The notes beneath the pieces are model-generated. The model saw only the letters and a list, made by a program, of their open reading frames with translations, did no database searches and was not told the DNA's origin. 32,130 bases of DNA from an uncultured Gammaproteobacteria bacterium (GTDB lineage: Bacteria > Pseudomonadota > Gammaproteobacteria > PS1 > Pseudothioglobaceae). The position numbers were made by a program, and so were the translations under genes. Below are positions 1-7,748 of the stretch, piece after piece (positions within the stretch are counted from its first letter, which is position 1; each line of letters opens with the position of its first letter). The stretch spans positions 1 to 32,130 of the forward strand of contig CAJXOB010000013.1 in assembly GCA_913057955.1 (NCBI GenBank), written 5' to 3'.

Positions 1-2
1 AA

Positions 3-266
3 CTTAATCACTGTTGGAGCAAGGTTTTCAACTGGACTAACCCATAACTCTTGTAACTTGAGACGAGGGTAGGTGTACTTAGCTATCTCTTTATAACAGT
101 TAATTCTTTGGTCAATGCTTGCCTCATCGGATTCAGCTATCTCAATAAGCTTCTGGATTGGATTGATGTCCAACTTAAGGAGTAAGTCATCAGCCCTGAT
201 AAGGGTAACTTTGTTAGGTGTGCCCTTCTTTCTACCGCCTATTTTTGAGTGTCCTTCTTCAAACAT
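3..266 (-). CDS. Phage-like small protein with GRKKGTPNK motif, cut by the window edge (3' end missing)
   Basis: An open frame starts at an ATG (264-266, minus strand) and runs off the left edge after 88 codons. The N-terminus carries GGRKKGTPNKVT at residues 10-21. It is followed by a charged helical stretch (NPIQKLIEIAES) and a YTYPRLKLQE segment at about residues 68-77. Glycine/lysine-rich GTPNK starts and a later Y-x-YP-[KR]-LK motif are familiar from small terminase subunits and related phage DNA-binding proteins, so a phage origin is my inference. Its 3' end points away from the tRNA-Met gene, which is a common phage integration target. It could instead be a small chromosomal DNA-binding protein. 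The function is not established. Confidence 0.5.
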   Translation of the reverse strand, partial: MFEEGHSKIGGRKKGTPNKVTLIRADDLLLKLDINPIQKLIEIAESDEASIDQRINCYKEIAKYTYPRLKLQELWVSPVENLAPTVIK

Positions 267-331
267 AGTGAAACAATAGTATTAAGTTAGTAAATAGCCG
301 CCATAAAACCTCTCTAGACATATTCTGTATT

Positions 332-372
332 TTACGCTAATTTTATTAAAAGCGTAATCCCAGCGTAATCCC
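332..372. repeat. Short repeat cluster built on AGCGTAA(TCCC)
   Basis: An 11-base unit AGCGTAATCCC occurs twice in direct tandem (351-361 and 362-372). An inverted copy of its first seven bases, TTACGCT, lies at 332-338, so one arm can pair with 351-357 around a 12-base AT-rich loop. The cluster sits between the phage-like gene and the 3' end of tRNA-Met. Arm-type sites of a tyrosine recombinase or a protein-binding site are possibilities. No integrase gene is visible in the window to support either. Confidence 0.45.
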
Positions 373-419
373 GAGTGTTATTTTGATTTAAGTGAAATGG
401 CTTAAAGCCTTATGATATA

Positions 420-496
420 TGGTGGTTATGGGTGGACTTGAACCACCGACCCCAGCATTATGAATGCTGTGCTCTAACCAGCTGAGCTACATAACC
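420..496 (-). tRNA. tRNA-Met (CAT), elongator type
   Basis: The reverse complement folds as a complete cloverleaf. The acceptor stem is GGTTATG/CATAACC, discriminator A and an encoded CCA (420-422). The D arm reads AGCTCAGCTGGTTAGAGC. The anticodon stem CAGCA/TGCTG closes a TTCATAA loop with anticodon CAT, and the T arm has GTTCAAG. It lacks the 1-72 mismatch and the GGG/CCC anticodon stem of initiators, and it resembles the E. coli elongator tRNA-Met. A tRNA-Ile2 read through lysidine also has CAT in the gene, but the overall similarity favours Met. Confidence 0.93.
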
Positions 497-638
497 AAAA
501 AGAGCGCCTATTATCGAAATTTTTCTTGAAAAAGTCAAGCTAAACCAGCAAATAAGAATCATATTATTGTCATTCTTCCGGTATCAACTAAATTTCAATA
601 TAAAATTTAGTTACTTTTATTCATTTAATTTAATTTTA

Positions 639-1253
639 ATGGCACACAAAGTTCTTAAGATTGCGCTTACAGGTGGTATAGCATCAGGAAAAACTCTAGT
701 AAGTGATTTATTAGGAATTCATGGATGTCATATCGTAGACCTAGATATTATTTCTCGGGAAGTTGTGTTGCCAGGATCAGAAGGCTTAAAAGAACTTGTT
801 GCAAATTTTGGGCAATCAATACTTCTACCTGATGGGACTCTTGATAGGCAAAATCTTCGTGATGAGCTCTTTAAAAAAGGAAGAAATAGAGCAAAAATTG
901 AGGAGATATTGCATCCAAAGATACTTCAAAAAATGAAATCTGAGATGGATGACTGTCAAGAAGGAATAATGATTGTTGTCATTCCTCTCCTAGTAGAAAA
1001 AGAGCTATGGGGTCCATTTGATAGAGCCATAGTTGTTGATTGTGAAACTGAGATGCAGTTAACACGATTAATGTCTAGAGATAATGTTGACAAAGAAAAG
1101 GCTCAGATAATGCTACTTACTCAAACAAGTCGAGAACAACGCCTTCAATTAAATAGTCATATTCCTACTGACATTATTGAAAATAACTCAAAAATTAGCA
1201 CGCTAAAGGACAAGATAAAAGACCTTAATCAAAAACTACTTGGGCTCATTTAA
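639..1253 (+). CDS. coaE: Dephospho-CoA kinase
   Basis: This enzyme phosphorylates the 3'-OH of the ribose in dephospho-CoA, the last step of coenzyme A synthesis in the cytoplasm. A P-loop GGIASGKT lies at residues 12-19, followed by IVDLDIISREVV (about 32-43), which contains the conserved acidic pair of CoaE. The LHPKI segment near residue 93 is also typical. A start at the ATG at 639 gives 204 residues, the normal length. An upstream in-frame TTG at 567 would add 24 residues with no counterpart in the family and was not used. No clear Shine-Dalgarno sequence precedes the ATG; the upstream bases are almost all A and T. The gene stands alone between tRNA-Met and the convergent ybbP, which ends 28 bases away. 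Confidence 0.93.
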   Translation: MAHKVLKIALTGGIASGKTLVSDLLGIHGCHIVDLDIISREVVLPGSEGLKELVANFGQSILLPDGTLDRQNLRDELFKKGRNRAKIEEILHPKILQKMKSEMDDCQEGIMIVVIPLLVEKELWGPFDRAIVVDCETEMQLTRLMSRDNVDKEKAQIMLLTQTSREQRLQLNSHIPTDIIENNSKISTLKDKIKDLNQKLLGLI

Positions 1254-1281
1254 AGCCTAAACTAAAAAAGAAGTCAGGTAT

Positions 1282-3813
1282 CTATTCATTACGAATAAGT
1301 GGGTATACCTTTGGGCTAAATATACTTTTATTAGCTATCAAGATCATTACAAAAGACACCAGGGCTGTTGTCAATAAAATCCAAAGCGTCAATCCCAAAT
1401 CAAACCTCCAGGTCAACTGGAGCGTGTTCTCAACAATAAGGTATGAGCCTGCTATTGCAACAGAGAGCGCAAAGAAAACTAAGGTCAAATAAATTAAAAC
1501 AAACTCAATCGTCATCGCCCTTAGGATTGTTGGAAAGTCTACGCCCAGAATTTTATAAATCAAATTGTTATACCTCCTGAATGTGGTTTGAACCAATACA
1601 GCGCTGACAATAACAATCAGCCCAATAACAATAACAATTAAAGATATCCCAGTCACAGCGATAAATATTTTATTTAGTACGCCACTAACCTGAGACAAAA
1701 TTCTGTCGACTTTAATCGCAGAGACATTTGGAAATTGTTCAACGACCCTTGCCAGGATGTCGTTGGATGACACGTCCGACTTAAGTGTTCCAATATACTC
1801 ATATGGCAGTTTATTAGCAAACGCCTTATTTATAATAATTGCAAAGTTAATCGAGATATCTCGGTAGTCAACCTCCCTAAAATTCTTAATTGTCCCTGTG
1901 ACATCTCGACCTAAAATATTGAGTGTAATCTTGTCATTGATACTCATTCCAAGGTCATACGCAGCCCTACTATCCATTGAAATGAACATCTCATTCTCAT
2001 TGCCAGGCTCCCACCACTCACCCTCTATAATCGGGTTGTCTGGGTTTGGTTTTTCTGACCATGAAATTCGCCTATCGCCCCTAACAACCCATGCAGACCT
2101 GTTATTCTCAGAAACAAGCTCTTCTATTGGGGTTCCATTTAGTGAAATAAATGATGCGCTCGCCATAGGGCTAAACTCGAGCATTACCTCGGGATCAATA
2201 CTTTTAATAAAGCTTTCTAGGTCAGGCTGAATATCTCTGTCAATACTGACAAAAAATAAATCTGGGGCCATTGAAGGGATGGTGTCTGATATCTCTTGCT
2301 TTAAGTTATTAGCCACAAAACTTAAGGTCAGAAGAAGTGTCAGACCTATACCTAAAGACACCGTCATAATTGGCGCAAGTGATTTCTTAGCAATAATATT
2401 TCTGTGGGCAATCCTGTAGCCATTACTAGAAAATTTGTGAAACTTTTTTAGAAATGAAATTAATAGTCTAGAGACACCATAGAATATTAGCATCGTAATA
2501 AAAAATGCCACAAAATATAAAACGGTGTAGAACTTTTGCTCAGTCTGGAGAACGAAATAGGTGGTCAAAATTACAACTAAGATGAACAACAAAACTATGT
2601 TCTTTAAAGAAAAATTTAAACTCACGGGTTGAAAGGTATTGCGAAACAAAGCAACTGCTTTTATCTCACTGATGGAGTATAAAGACGGTATTGAAAAAAT
2701 CAAAACAACCAACAGCCCTATGAAAAAAATATTTAGATAGCCTATCAAACTGACGGTAGGTTGGAGATCAATTCCTAGTGACTTGGGCAGAAGTTCATTG
2801 GCCAATAATGGACTGAAAACCCCAAATAGATAGGCAATTATTGAGGTGGTAATCAATATTAGAATAATTTCATAAAAGTACATCAGCTGGATAAAGTTTG
2901 AAGAAAACCCAATCGATTTTTTAACCGCAATGCTCGTATTTCTCTGATTAACAAAAGAGAGCAAGGTGTTACTAATGCCGATACCAGCAATGATCATTGC
3001 ACTAACAGAAACAAGATTTAGAAAGTTAGAAAAGTTGTCTATTACCCTGCCTAGCCTTTGGCCACTTTCACCTGGAAGCCTAGTTTCAATAGTGTCATCA
3101 TAAGCAACGATTGACTCTACTATTTTATTCTGCTCATTGGCATTACTAGGATTACTAAACTTTAAGCGATACTCATAATCAAGAAAACTACCGCCTGAGC
3201 TAAGCTCAAATTTGTCATAACTCGCCTTACCAATTATTGCAAATTCACCAAAAACTGCACTCTCAGCAATATCAGGAACGGACACAACTAGGCCCGCAAC
3301 TTCAAACGTTTTACCCATAATTAACACGTCGTCACCCACCTTGACTTTAAGTAAATTTTGGATGCTCTCATTAATCAAAACCATTGGCTTTGTCGTAGAG
3401 AATATTTTTTCAGCGGAGCCCGGCGGGCTCGAAACGATCTCCCCATAAAGTGGATAATGATCATCAACTGCTCTTAGTTCAGTAAAGACAGGAGCCATAT
3501 CTATTGATGAGACCATGGTTGCAAGTTCAATTGCTGTGCTAACTACACCTAAAGTTTTTAACTCATCGACGATCAAGTCAGGCAGAGGATCAATGCCGGT
3601 AGAGAGCTGGATATCACCCCCTAACAGCTCTTTAGAGTTTGCTGTAATTTCATTGTTAAGCGCTTCCTTAACCGAGAAGGTTAAAGAAAGCAAAAGTAAG
3701 CTAATAAAGAGAGTACTTGCTATGACCCATAGCTTTTTATAGCTTCTAGAAAAATCCCTTATTGCATACTTATTTATTAAACGAAGCTGCTGAGTATCAA
3801 ACAATTTGACCAT
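1282..3813 (-). CDS. ybbP: ABC transporter permease, YbbP/FtsX family
   Basis: A large inner-membrane protein of 843 residues with FtsX-type permease domains. A membrane segment near the N-terminus (WVIASTLFISLLLLSL) is followed by a long periplasmic region, a central cluster of membrane helices, a second periplasmic region, and a C-terminal group of three helices (ITGISLIVIVIGLIVIV and onward). E. coli YbbP (about 804 residues) has this arrangement and belongs with the LolCE/MacB-type exporters that move lipophilic or envelope substrates; the actual substrate is unknown. An ATG at 3813 gives the start MVKLFDTQQ, with AAGG just before it. A GTG at 3837 would add eight residues. It overlaps the end of the ATPase gene by 17 bases, so translation is probably coupled. 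Confidence 0.88.
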   Translation of the reverse strand: MVKLFDTQQLRLINKYAIRDFSRSYKKLWVIASTLFISLLLLSLTFSVKEALNNEITANSKELLGGDIQLSTGIDPLPDLIVDELKTLGVVSTAIELATMVSSIDMAPVFTELRAVDDHYPLYGEIVSSPPGSAEKIFSTTKPMVLINESIQNLLKVKVGDDVLIMGKTFEVAGLVVSVPDIAESAVFGEFAIIGKASYDKFELSSGGSFLDYEYRLKFSNPSNANEQNKIVESIVAYDDTIETRLPGESGQRLGRVIDNFSNFLNLVSVSAMIIAGIGISNTLLSFVNQRNTSIAVKKSIGFSSNFIQLMYFYEIILILITTSIIAYLFGVFSPLLANELLPKSLGIDLQPTVSLIGYLNIFFIGLLVVLIFSIPSLYSISEIKAVALFRNTFQPVSLNFSLKNIVLLFILVVILTTYFVLQTEQKFYTVLYFVAFFITMLIFYGVSRLLISFLKKFHKFSSNGYRIAHRNIIAKKSLAPIMTVSLGIGLTLLLTLSFVANNLKQEISDTIPSMAPDLFFVSIDRDIQPDLESFIKSIDPEVMLEFSPMASASFISLNGTPIEELVSENNRSAWVVRGDRRISWSEKPNPDNPIIEGEWWEPGNENEMFISMDSRAAYDLGMSINDKITLNILGRDVTGTIKNFREVDYRDISINFAIIINKAFANKLPYEYIGTLKSDVSSNDILARVVEQFPNVSAIKVDRILSQVSGVLNKIFIAVTGISLIVIVIGLIVIVSAVLVQTTFRRYNNLIYKILGVDFPTILRAMTIEFVLIYLTLVFFALSVAIAGSYLIVENTLQLTWRFDLGLTLWILLTTALVSFVMILIANKSIFSPKVYPLIRNE

Positions 3814-4462
3814 CCTTGATTTCAATAATACGGTCACATCGTTCTGCTATTGAGTTGTCATGTGTCACCATCACTAGAGAGGTTTTGCTTTTTTTAGTGT
3901 ACTCAAAAAGCAGGTCCATCATGCTTTGCGAGTTAGCACTATCAAGGTTTCCAGTTGGCTCGTCGGCTAAAATGATTTTTGGTTTATTGATTAGAGCGCG
4001 TGCAATTGCTACTCTTTGTTGTTCGCCACCAGAAAGCTCACTTGGAAGATGGTCTAACCTGTGTGAAAGGCCAAATTCTGAAAGAAGCTTTTTAGCCTCT
4101 TCTTCTTGGTTGTATTTCTGATTTGCCTCGAGAGACAACAAGACGTTTTCTGTGGCTGTAAGATTGGGAATAAGATAAAAAGATTGAAAAACAATACCAA
4201 TATTTTTTCTCCTAATTTCTGAAAGGTTATTTTCTTTTAGCCCTACTATTTCTTGGCTATTAATTTTAATGGAGCCCTCGGTAGCTGTCTCAAGACCAGA
4301 GGCAAGCATGATGATTGATGTTTTTCCTGAACCACTCGGACCAATAATTGAGACAATTTCTTCACTACTTACTGAAAAATTAATCCCTTTTAAGACCTCT
4401 ACTGGGTCAACTTTTGAACCATAACTTAACGAAACATTATTGAATTGTATTGCTGCATTCAT
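3797..4462 (-). CDS. ybbA: ABC transporter ATP-binding protein, YbbA/LolD type
   Basis: The 221-residue ATPase partner of the downstream YbbP permease, in the LolD/MacB-like family (type VII ABC systems). The Walker A motif GPSGSGKT lies at residues 41-48, a Q-loop in FQSFYLIPNLT near 102, the signature LSGGEQQR at 143-150, and Walker B ILADEPTGNLD near 164-174 with an H-loop VTHD after it. The GNLD ending is typical of this family. It is divergent from the esterase gene, with only 27 bases between the two starts. The tesA-ybbA-ybbP layout is the one known from E. coli, which supports both assignments. Confidence 0.92.
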   Translation of the reverse strand: MNAAIQFNNVSLSYGSKVDPVEVLKGINFSVSSEEIVSIIGPSGSGKTSIIMLASGLETATEGSIKINSQEIVGLKENNLSEIRRKNIGIVFQSFYLIPNLTATENVLLSLEANQKYNQEEEAKKLLSEFGLSHRLDHLPSELSGGEQQRVAIARALINKPKIILADEPTGNLDSANSQSMMDLLFEYTKKSKTSLVMVTHDNSIAERCDRIIEIKDGQIV

Positions 4463-4489
4463 TGCTTAATCTAATATAAAATTTGGGCG

Positions 4490-5134
4490 ATGATTATCTC
4501 AAAAAAAACAATGCTTAAAGCACTTTTTATGTGTTTGTTGTGCGTATTATCATTTACAAGGGTGTATGCAGAACAAACCATAAAGGTTATGCTTTATGGG
4601 GACAGCCTGATGGCCGGTTATGGACTAACTCAAAATGAGAACTTAGCGTCAGAACTTTCCAGAAATTTTGAGGCTGACAATCTTGAGGTGAGCATTATTA
4701 ACGCGAGCATTTCAGGAAACACTTCTAAAAATGGCTTGTCCAGGGTGGATTGGTCTCTTGGAGACAAGCCAAATATAGTCGTGGTATGTCTCGGTGCTAA
4801 TGATATGTTAAGAGGTCTTGATCCTGCTCTCACTATGGAAAACCTCGACGCCATAATTACTAAATTTAATCAAAGTGGCTCGGTCGTAATACTTGCTGGA
4901 ATGCAATCTTCTGAGAGTATGGGGCCAGATTATCAAGCTCAATTTGATGGAATTTATCCAAAACTTGCCATCAAGCACAACTTGATTTTTATGCCTTTTT
5001 TGCTGAAAGATGTTGCTCTAGAAAAAGACAAACTACAAGCCGATTATAAGCACCCTAATGAAGAGGGAATCAAAATAATAGCAAGCAATTTGTACCCATA
5101 CCTCCTCGAGGGGTTGGCTCGACTTGGGAAATAA
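4490..5134 (+). CDS. tesA: Periplasmic GDSL/SGNH esterase, TesA-like (arylesterase / thioesterase I / lysophospholipase L1)
   Basis: A secreted SGNH hydrolase of 214 residues. The first 27 residues form a signal peptide with a VYA cleavage site before EQ. Block I is YGDSLMAGYG with the nucleophilic serine, block III is GANDMLRG, and block V is DYKHPNEEG with the catalytic Asp and His (Asp-x-x-His). The E. coli homologue cleaves acyl-CoA, lysophospholipid and aryl esters in the periplasm; the substrate here is not shown by the sequence. Placement opposite ybbA matches E. coli. An internal ATG seven codons later would also leave a working signal peptide, so the exact start is open. Confidence 0.9.
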   Translation: MIISKKTMLKALFMCLLCVLSFTRVYAEQTIKVMLYGDSLMAGYGLTQNENLASELSRNFEADNLEVSIINASISGNTSKNGLSRVDWSLGDKPNIVVVCLGANDMLRGLDPALTMENLDAIITKFNQSGSVVILAGMQSSESMGPDYQAQFDGIYPKLAIKHNLIFMPFLLKDVALEKDKLQADYKHPNEEGIKIIASNLYPYLLEGLARLGK

Positions 5135-5140
5135 TTAAAC

Positions 5141-5455
5141 TTATTTTAGTAGAAGTCGCTCAACTACCCTGCCTTCCTCAAGGTGTGACTTAAGAATCTC
5201 GTCAACATCCTCTTCATCAACATATTGGTACCAAATATTATCAGGATAAACAACTGCAACGGGTCCATCCTCACACCTTCCTAAACAGCGTGATTCACTA
5301 ACGCCAAGCTGGCCTTTGCCTAATGTAGAATTTGCACGACATTGATCTTTAGCATAGCGGTAAAGCTCTTTTGCACCATTTTCAGAGCAGCACTGCTTTC
5401 CGTCTGCTCGAACGTTGTTACAGAAAAAAATGTGGTGTTTGTAAAAATTACTCAT
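5141..5455 (-). CDS. Small (2Fe-2S) ferredoxin domain protein, thioredoxin-like fold
   Basis: A 104-residue cytoplasmic protein with cysteines at 12, 22, 23, 39, 57 and 61. C12, one of C22/C23, and the CLGRC pair (57 and 61) fit the C-x(n)-C ... C-x3-C ligand pattern of thioredoxin-like 2Fe-2S ferredoxins (as in NuoE C-terminal domains and Shethna-type proteins). The following GPVAVVYPDNIWYQYV is the usual continuation of this family. The start overlaps the stop of rsmI as ATGA, so the two are translationally coupled. The electron partner is unknown. No role in rRNA methylation follows from being in the same operon. Confidence 0.82.
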   Translation of the reverse strand: MSNFYKHHIFFCNNVRADGKQCCSENGAKELYRYAKDQCRANSTLGKGQLGVSESRCLGRCEDGPVAVVYPDNIWYQYVDEEDVDEILKSHLEEGRVVERLLLK

Positions 5456-6282
5456 AACTCTATCGCCCTATTGTAGCAATGTTTTTTATCGATACCGGTA
5501 ATTTTGGAAGCCAATTTAGAAGCTTTTGATGCTCCCATTTCAGCGCAAAGGATTGGTAAAATTTTTGCCAATTGATTTTCAGCATCGACTAAATCTATTT
5601 TATCAGTTGAAGAGACTAATATTACAAACTCGCCTTTTTGATGGGCTGGATCTGAAGTGAGGTATTCAATTAAGCTTGGTATTTCATCGGTACGAATTGT
5701 CTCAAAGGATTTAGTCAGCTCTTTAGCAAGACAAACCTTACGCTCATCTCCAAATACTTTAAGCATATCATTTAAAGTTGCCAGTATTCTCTTCGGTGAT
5801 TCATAAAAAATAATTGTTTCATTAAGGTCAGCTCTATTTTGGAGGTATTTAATTCTAGCTGTTTGTTTTGAGGGTAGAAACCCAAAAAAAGAAAAGCTAT
5901 TGCTTGCTAAGCCAGATGCCGATAGTGCTGTAATTATCGCACTAGGTCCAGGGATAGGAACGACCTCAATACCTTCTTTTTTTGCATGTGAAACTAGAAA
6001 GTAGCCGGGGTCACTTATTAAAGGAGTTCCAGCATCACTTATAAGTGCAATTGAGACGCCAGAATTTAACTCAGAAATAATGGATTGGGTTTTTTCTCTC
6101 TCATTGTGCTCATGAAAAGCTTTTAGCGGCGTTAAAATTTCAAAGTGTGTAAATAATTTTTTGCTATGCCTAGTATCTTCAGCTAATACCATATCAACAT
6201 CTTTCAGAGTTTCGATAGCCCTGTAAGTAATGTCATTCAAGTTTCCAATTGGGGTCGCTACAATAAAAAGCTTTCCAGTCAT
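5452..6282 (-). CDS. rsmI: 16S rRNA (cytidine-1402-2'-O)-methyltransferase
   Basis: This enzyme transfers a methyl group from S-adenosylmethionine to the 2'-OH of C1402 in the ribosomal decoding centre. The protein is 276 residues, close to the usual 280-290. The N-terminal LFIVATPIGNLNDIT (5-19), AEDTRH (34-39), SDAGTPLISDPGY (82-94) and PGPSA (111-115) are the tetrapyrrole-methylase-fold motifs of RsmI. A C-terminal helical tail (GASKASKLASKITG) is present. It starts a two-gene minus-strand unit with the ferredoxin-like gene and is divergent from the DolP-like gene, a pairing also seen around yraL-yraP in E. coli. Confidence 0.95.
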   Translation of the reverse strand: MTGKLFIVATPIGNLNDITYRAIETLKDVDMVLAEDTRHSKKLFTHFEILTPLKAFHEHNEREKTQSIISELNSGVSIALISDAGTPLISDPGYFLVSHAKKEGIEVVPIPGPSAIITALSASGLASNSFSFFGFLPSKQTARIKYLQNRADLNETIIFYESPKRILATLNDMLKVFGDERKVCLAKELTKSFETIRTDEIPSLIEYLTSDPAHQKGEFVILVSSTDKIDLVDAENQLAKILPILCAEMGASKASKLASKITGIDKKHCYNRAIEL

Positions 6283-6449
6283 ACTAAAGTCTTAGCCTAG
6301 ATTCATAAATATGACTACCATTATGCTTTATTAACGCCATCTATTATCAAAATTTATCTACGTCTTTAGCTTAAAAAAACACCGATTCTGCTTTAAAATA
6401 TAGGGATATCTTTTTTGAAGCTTTGGCTAACTAGAAACAAGGAGTATTA

Positions 6450-7172
6450 ATGAAAAAAGCATTTATCTTATTGGCGCTTCTATTATCATCTACTATCTTG
6501 AGCTCATGTGTACCAATAGTTCAAGGCGCTGCTGCAGTAACTACTGTCGCTACCATGTCGAATGATCGCCGCACAATGGGTGAAATTTTAGATGACAAGA
6601 CCCTGTACATGAATTTAGGAAATATTGTCAGTAAGGACTCGATGCTTGACGATACGCACATTAACTTCAATGTATTCAGCAAATCTGTACTCATGACTGG
6701 TGAAGTGCCAACTGATGACCTTAAAAATTATCTAGAAGAAATGATTAAGAAAAAAGCTCCAAAGATGAGCCAACTCATTAATGAAGTTGCAGTGATGGAA
6801 AATAGTAGCTATTTAAATCGCGCTAGAGATGGAGTCATTTCTATTCAGATTGAGGCTCTATTCCTTGACCAAGAAGTATTTCATCCTGCACATGTTTCAG
6901 TTCTTACTGAAAGGGCGACAGTCTACTTAATGGGCGCTGTAACAAAAAGAGAGGCAGAGCATGCTACCAACGTTGCCAGCAAAGCAAAAAATGTTAAAAA
7001 AGTTGTTAAGCTATTTAACTACCTGTTGGTAAGGCCTGCAGAGGAAATTGAAAGGGACAACAAGAAAAGAGAAGAGGCAGAGAAAAGGGCCATCCTTGAG
7101 GCAAAAAAAGCAGAGCTTGTGGCTGCTCAAAATGAACTTCAGCAACAAATCTACGAACTGGAAACAGACTAA
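6450..7172 (+). CDS. dolP: BON-domain outer-membrane lipoprotein, DolP (YraP)-like
   Basis: A 240-residue exported lipoprotein. The signal peptide ends in the lipobox LSSC (17-20), giving an acylated Cys20. Two BON-like modules follow at about 45-115 and 120-190 (for example INFNVFSKSVLMTGEVP and VSVLTERATVYLMGAVTKREAEHATNVA), matching the dual-BON layout of DolP/YraP, which supports outer-membrane integrity. After the second module a charged coiled-coil tail (about 192-238) rich in E, K, A and Q extends beyond the E. coli protein, which ends near residue 191. A good ribosome site, AAGGAG at 6439-6444, lies five bases before the ATG. Its stop overlaps the stop of convergent rnhB by three bases. 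Confidence 0.85.
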   Translation: MKKAFILLALLLSSTILSSCVPIVQGAAAVTTVATMSNDRRTMGEILDDKTLYMNLGNIVSKDSMLDDTHINFNVFSKSVLMTGEVPTDDLKNYLEEMIKKKAPKMSQLINEVAVMENSSYLNRARDGVISIQIEALFLDQEVFHPAHVSVLTERATVYLMGAVTKREAEHATNVASKAKNVKKVVKLFNYLLVRPAEEIERDNKKREEAEKRAILEAKKAELVAAQNELQQQIYELETD

Positions 7173-7747
7173 TAAAATTTAATTGGCGCAAAGGTGTATC
7201 GATGCTGACCAACAATTGGGCCGAACTTTGATAGGGCAGCAAGGTGTTCTTTCGTGCCATATCCTTTGTGATTTTTAAATCCATACTCAGGAAATCTTAA
7301 ATCCAACTTCTTCATTTGCCGATCTCTTGTAACCTTTGCGATAACTGATGCAGCGGATATAACTGGCTCGATCAAATCTCCCTTAACTATTGCACGGCAA
7401 TTAGCAACATCTGGACATCGATTACCATCAACTAGAACCTTAAATACTTCGTTTTGGTTTTGGCTTATTAACTGGTGCTGTAAATTATTTATAGCTCTTG
7501 TCATTGCAAGCATTGTTGCCTGCAAAATATTAAGCTCATCAATTTCAACACTGCTCGCTTCAGCTACTGACCAAAAACATTGCTGCGTAATCTTAGAGAA
7601 GAAATCTTCGCGCTTTTTTTCTGTTAATTTTTTTGAGTCGGTTAGGCCTTCTAGATAAAAATTAGCAGGAAAAATTACTGCTGCTGCAACCACATTACCA
7701 ACTAATGGGCCTCTTCCAGCCTCATCTACCCCAATAATATTCAACAC
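7169..7747 (-). CDS. rnhB: Ribonuclease HII
   Basis: This enzyme removes ribonucleotides from DNA and RNA primers from RNA-DNA hybrids. The opening IIGVDEAGRGPLVG contains the first catalytic Asp-Glu pair, LTDSKKL follows near residue 36, and ISAASVIAKVTRD holds the late catalytic Asp. I chose a GTG at 7747 because AAAGG lies seven bases before it and it begins just after the purD stop, giving 192 residues. A TTG at 7768 would add seven residues, overlap purD by 20 bases and lack a ribosome site, although the E. coli protein has a similar-length extension. It is the last gene of the rimP-nusA-infB operon. Confidence 0.92.
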   Translation of the reverse strand: MLNIIGVDEAGRGPLVGNVVAAAVIFPANFYLEGLTDSKKLTEKKREDFFSKITQQCFWSVAEASSVEIDELNILQATMLAMTRAINNLQHQLISQNQNEVFKVLVDGNRCPDVANCRAIVKGDLIEPVISAASVIAKVTRDRQMKKLDLRFPEYGFKNHKGYGTKEHLAALSKFGPIVGQHRYTFAPIKFY

Positions 7748-7748
7748 C

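Noticed and set aside
567-638. TTG-initiated extension of CoaE
   Set aside because: The 24 extra residues are AT-rich filler with no family match; the ATG at 639 gives the usual length.
1254-1281. Terminator between coaE and ybbP
   Set aside because: The gap is 28 bases and I could not find a stem with a T-run.
6283-6449. RNase P RNA or other structured RNA between rsmI and the lipoprotein gene
   Set aside because: The gap is 167 bases, too short for a bacterial RNase P RNA, and I see no conserved RNA elements; it only needs to hold two divergent promoters.
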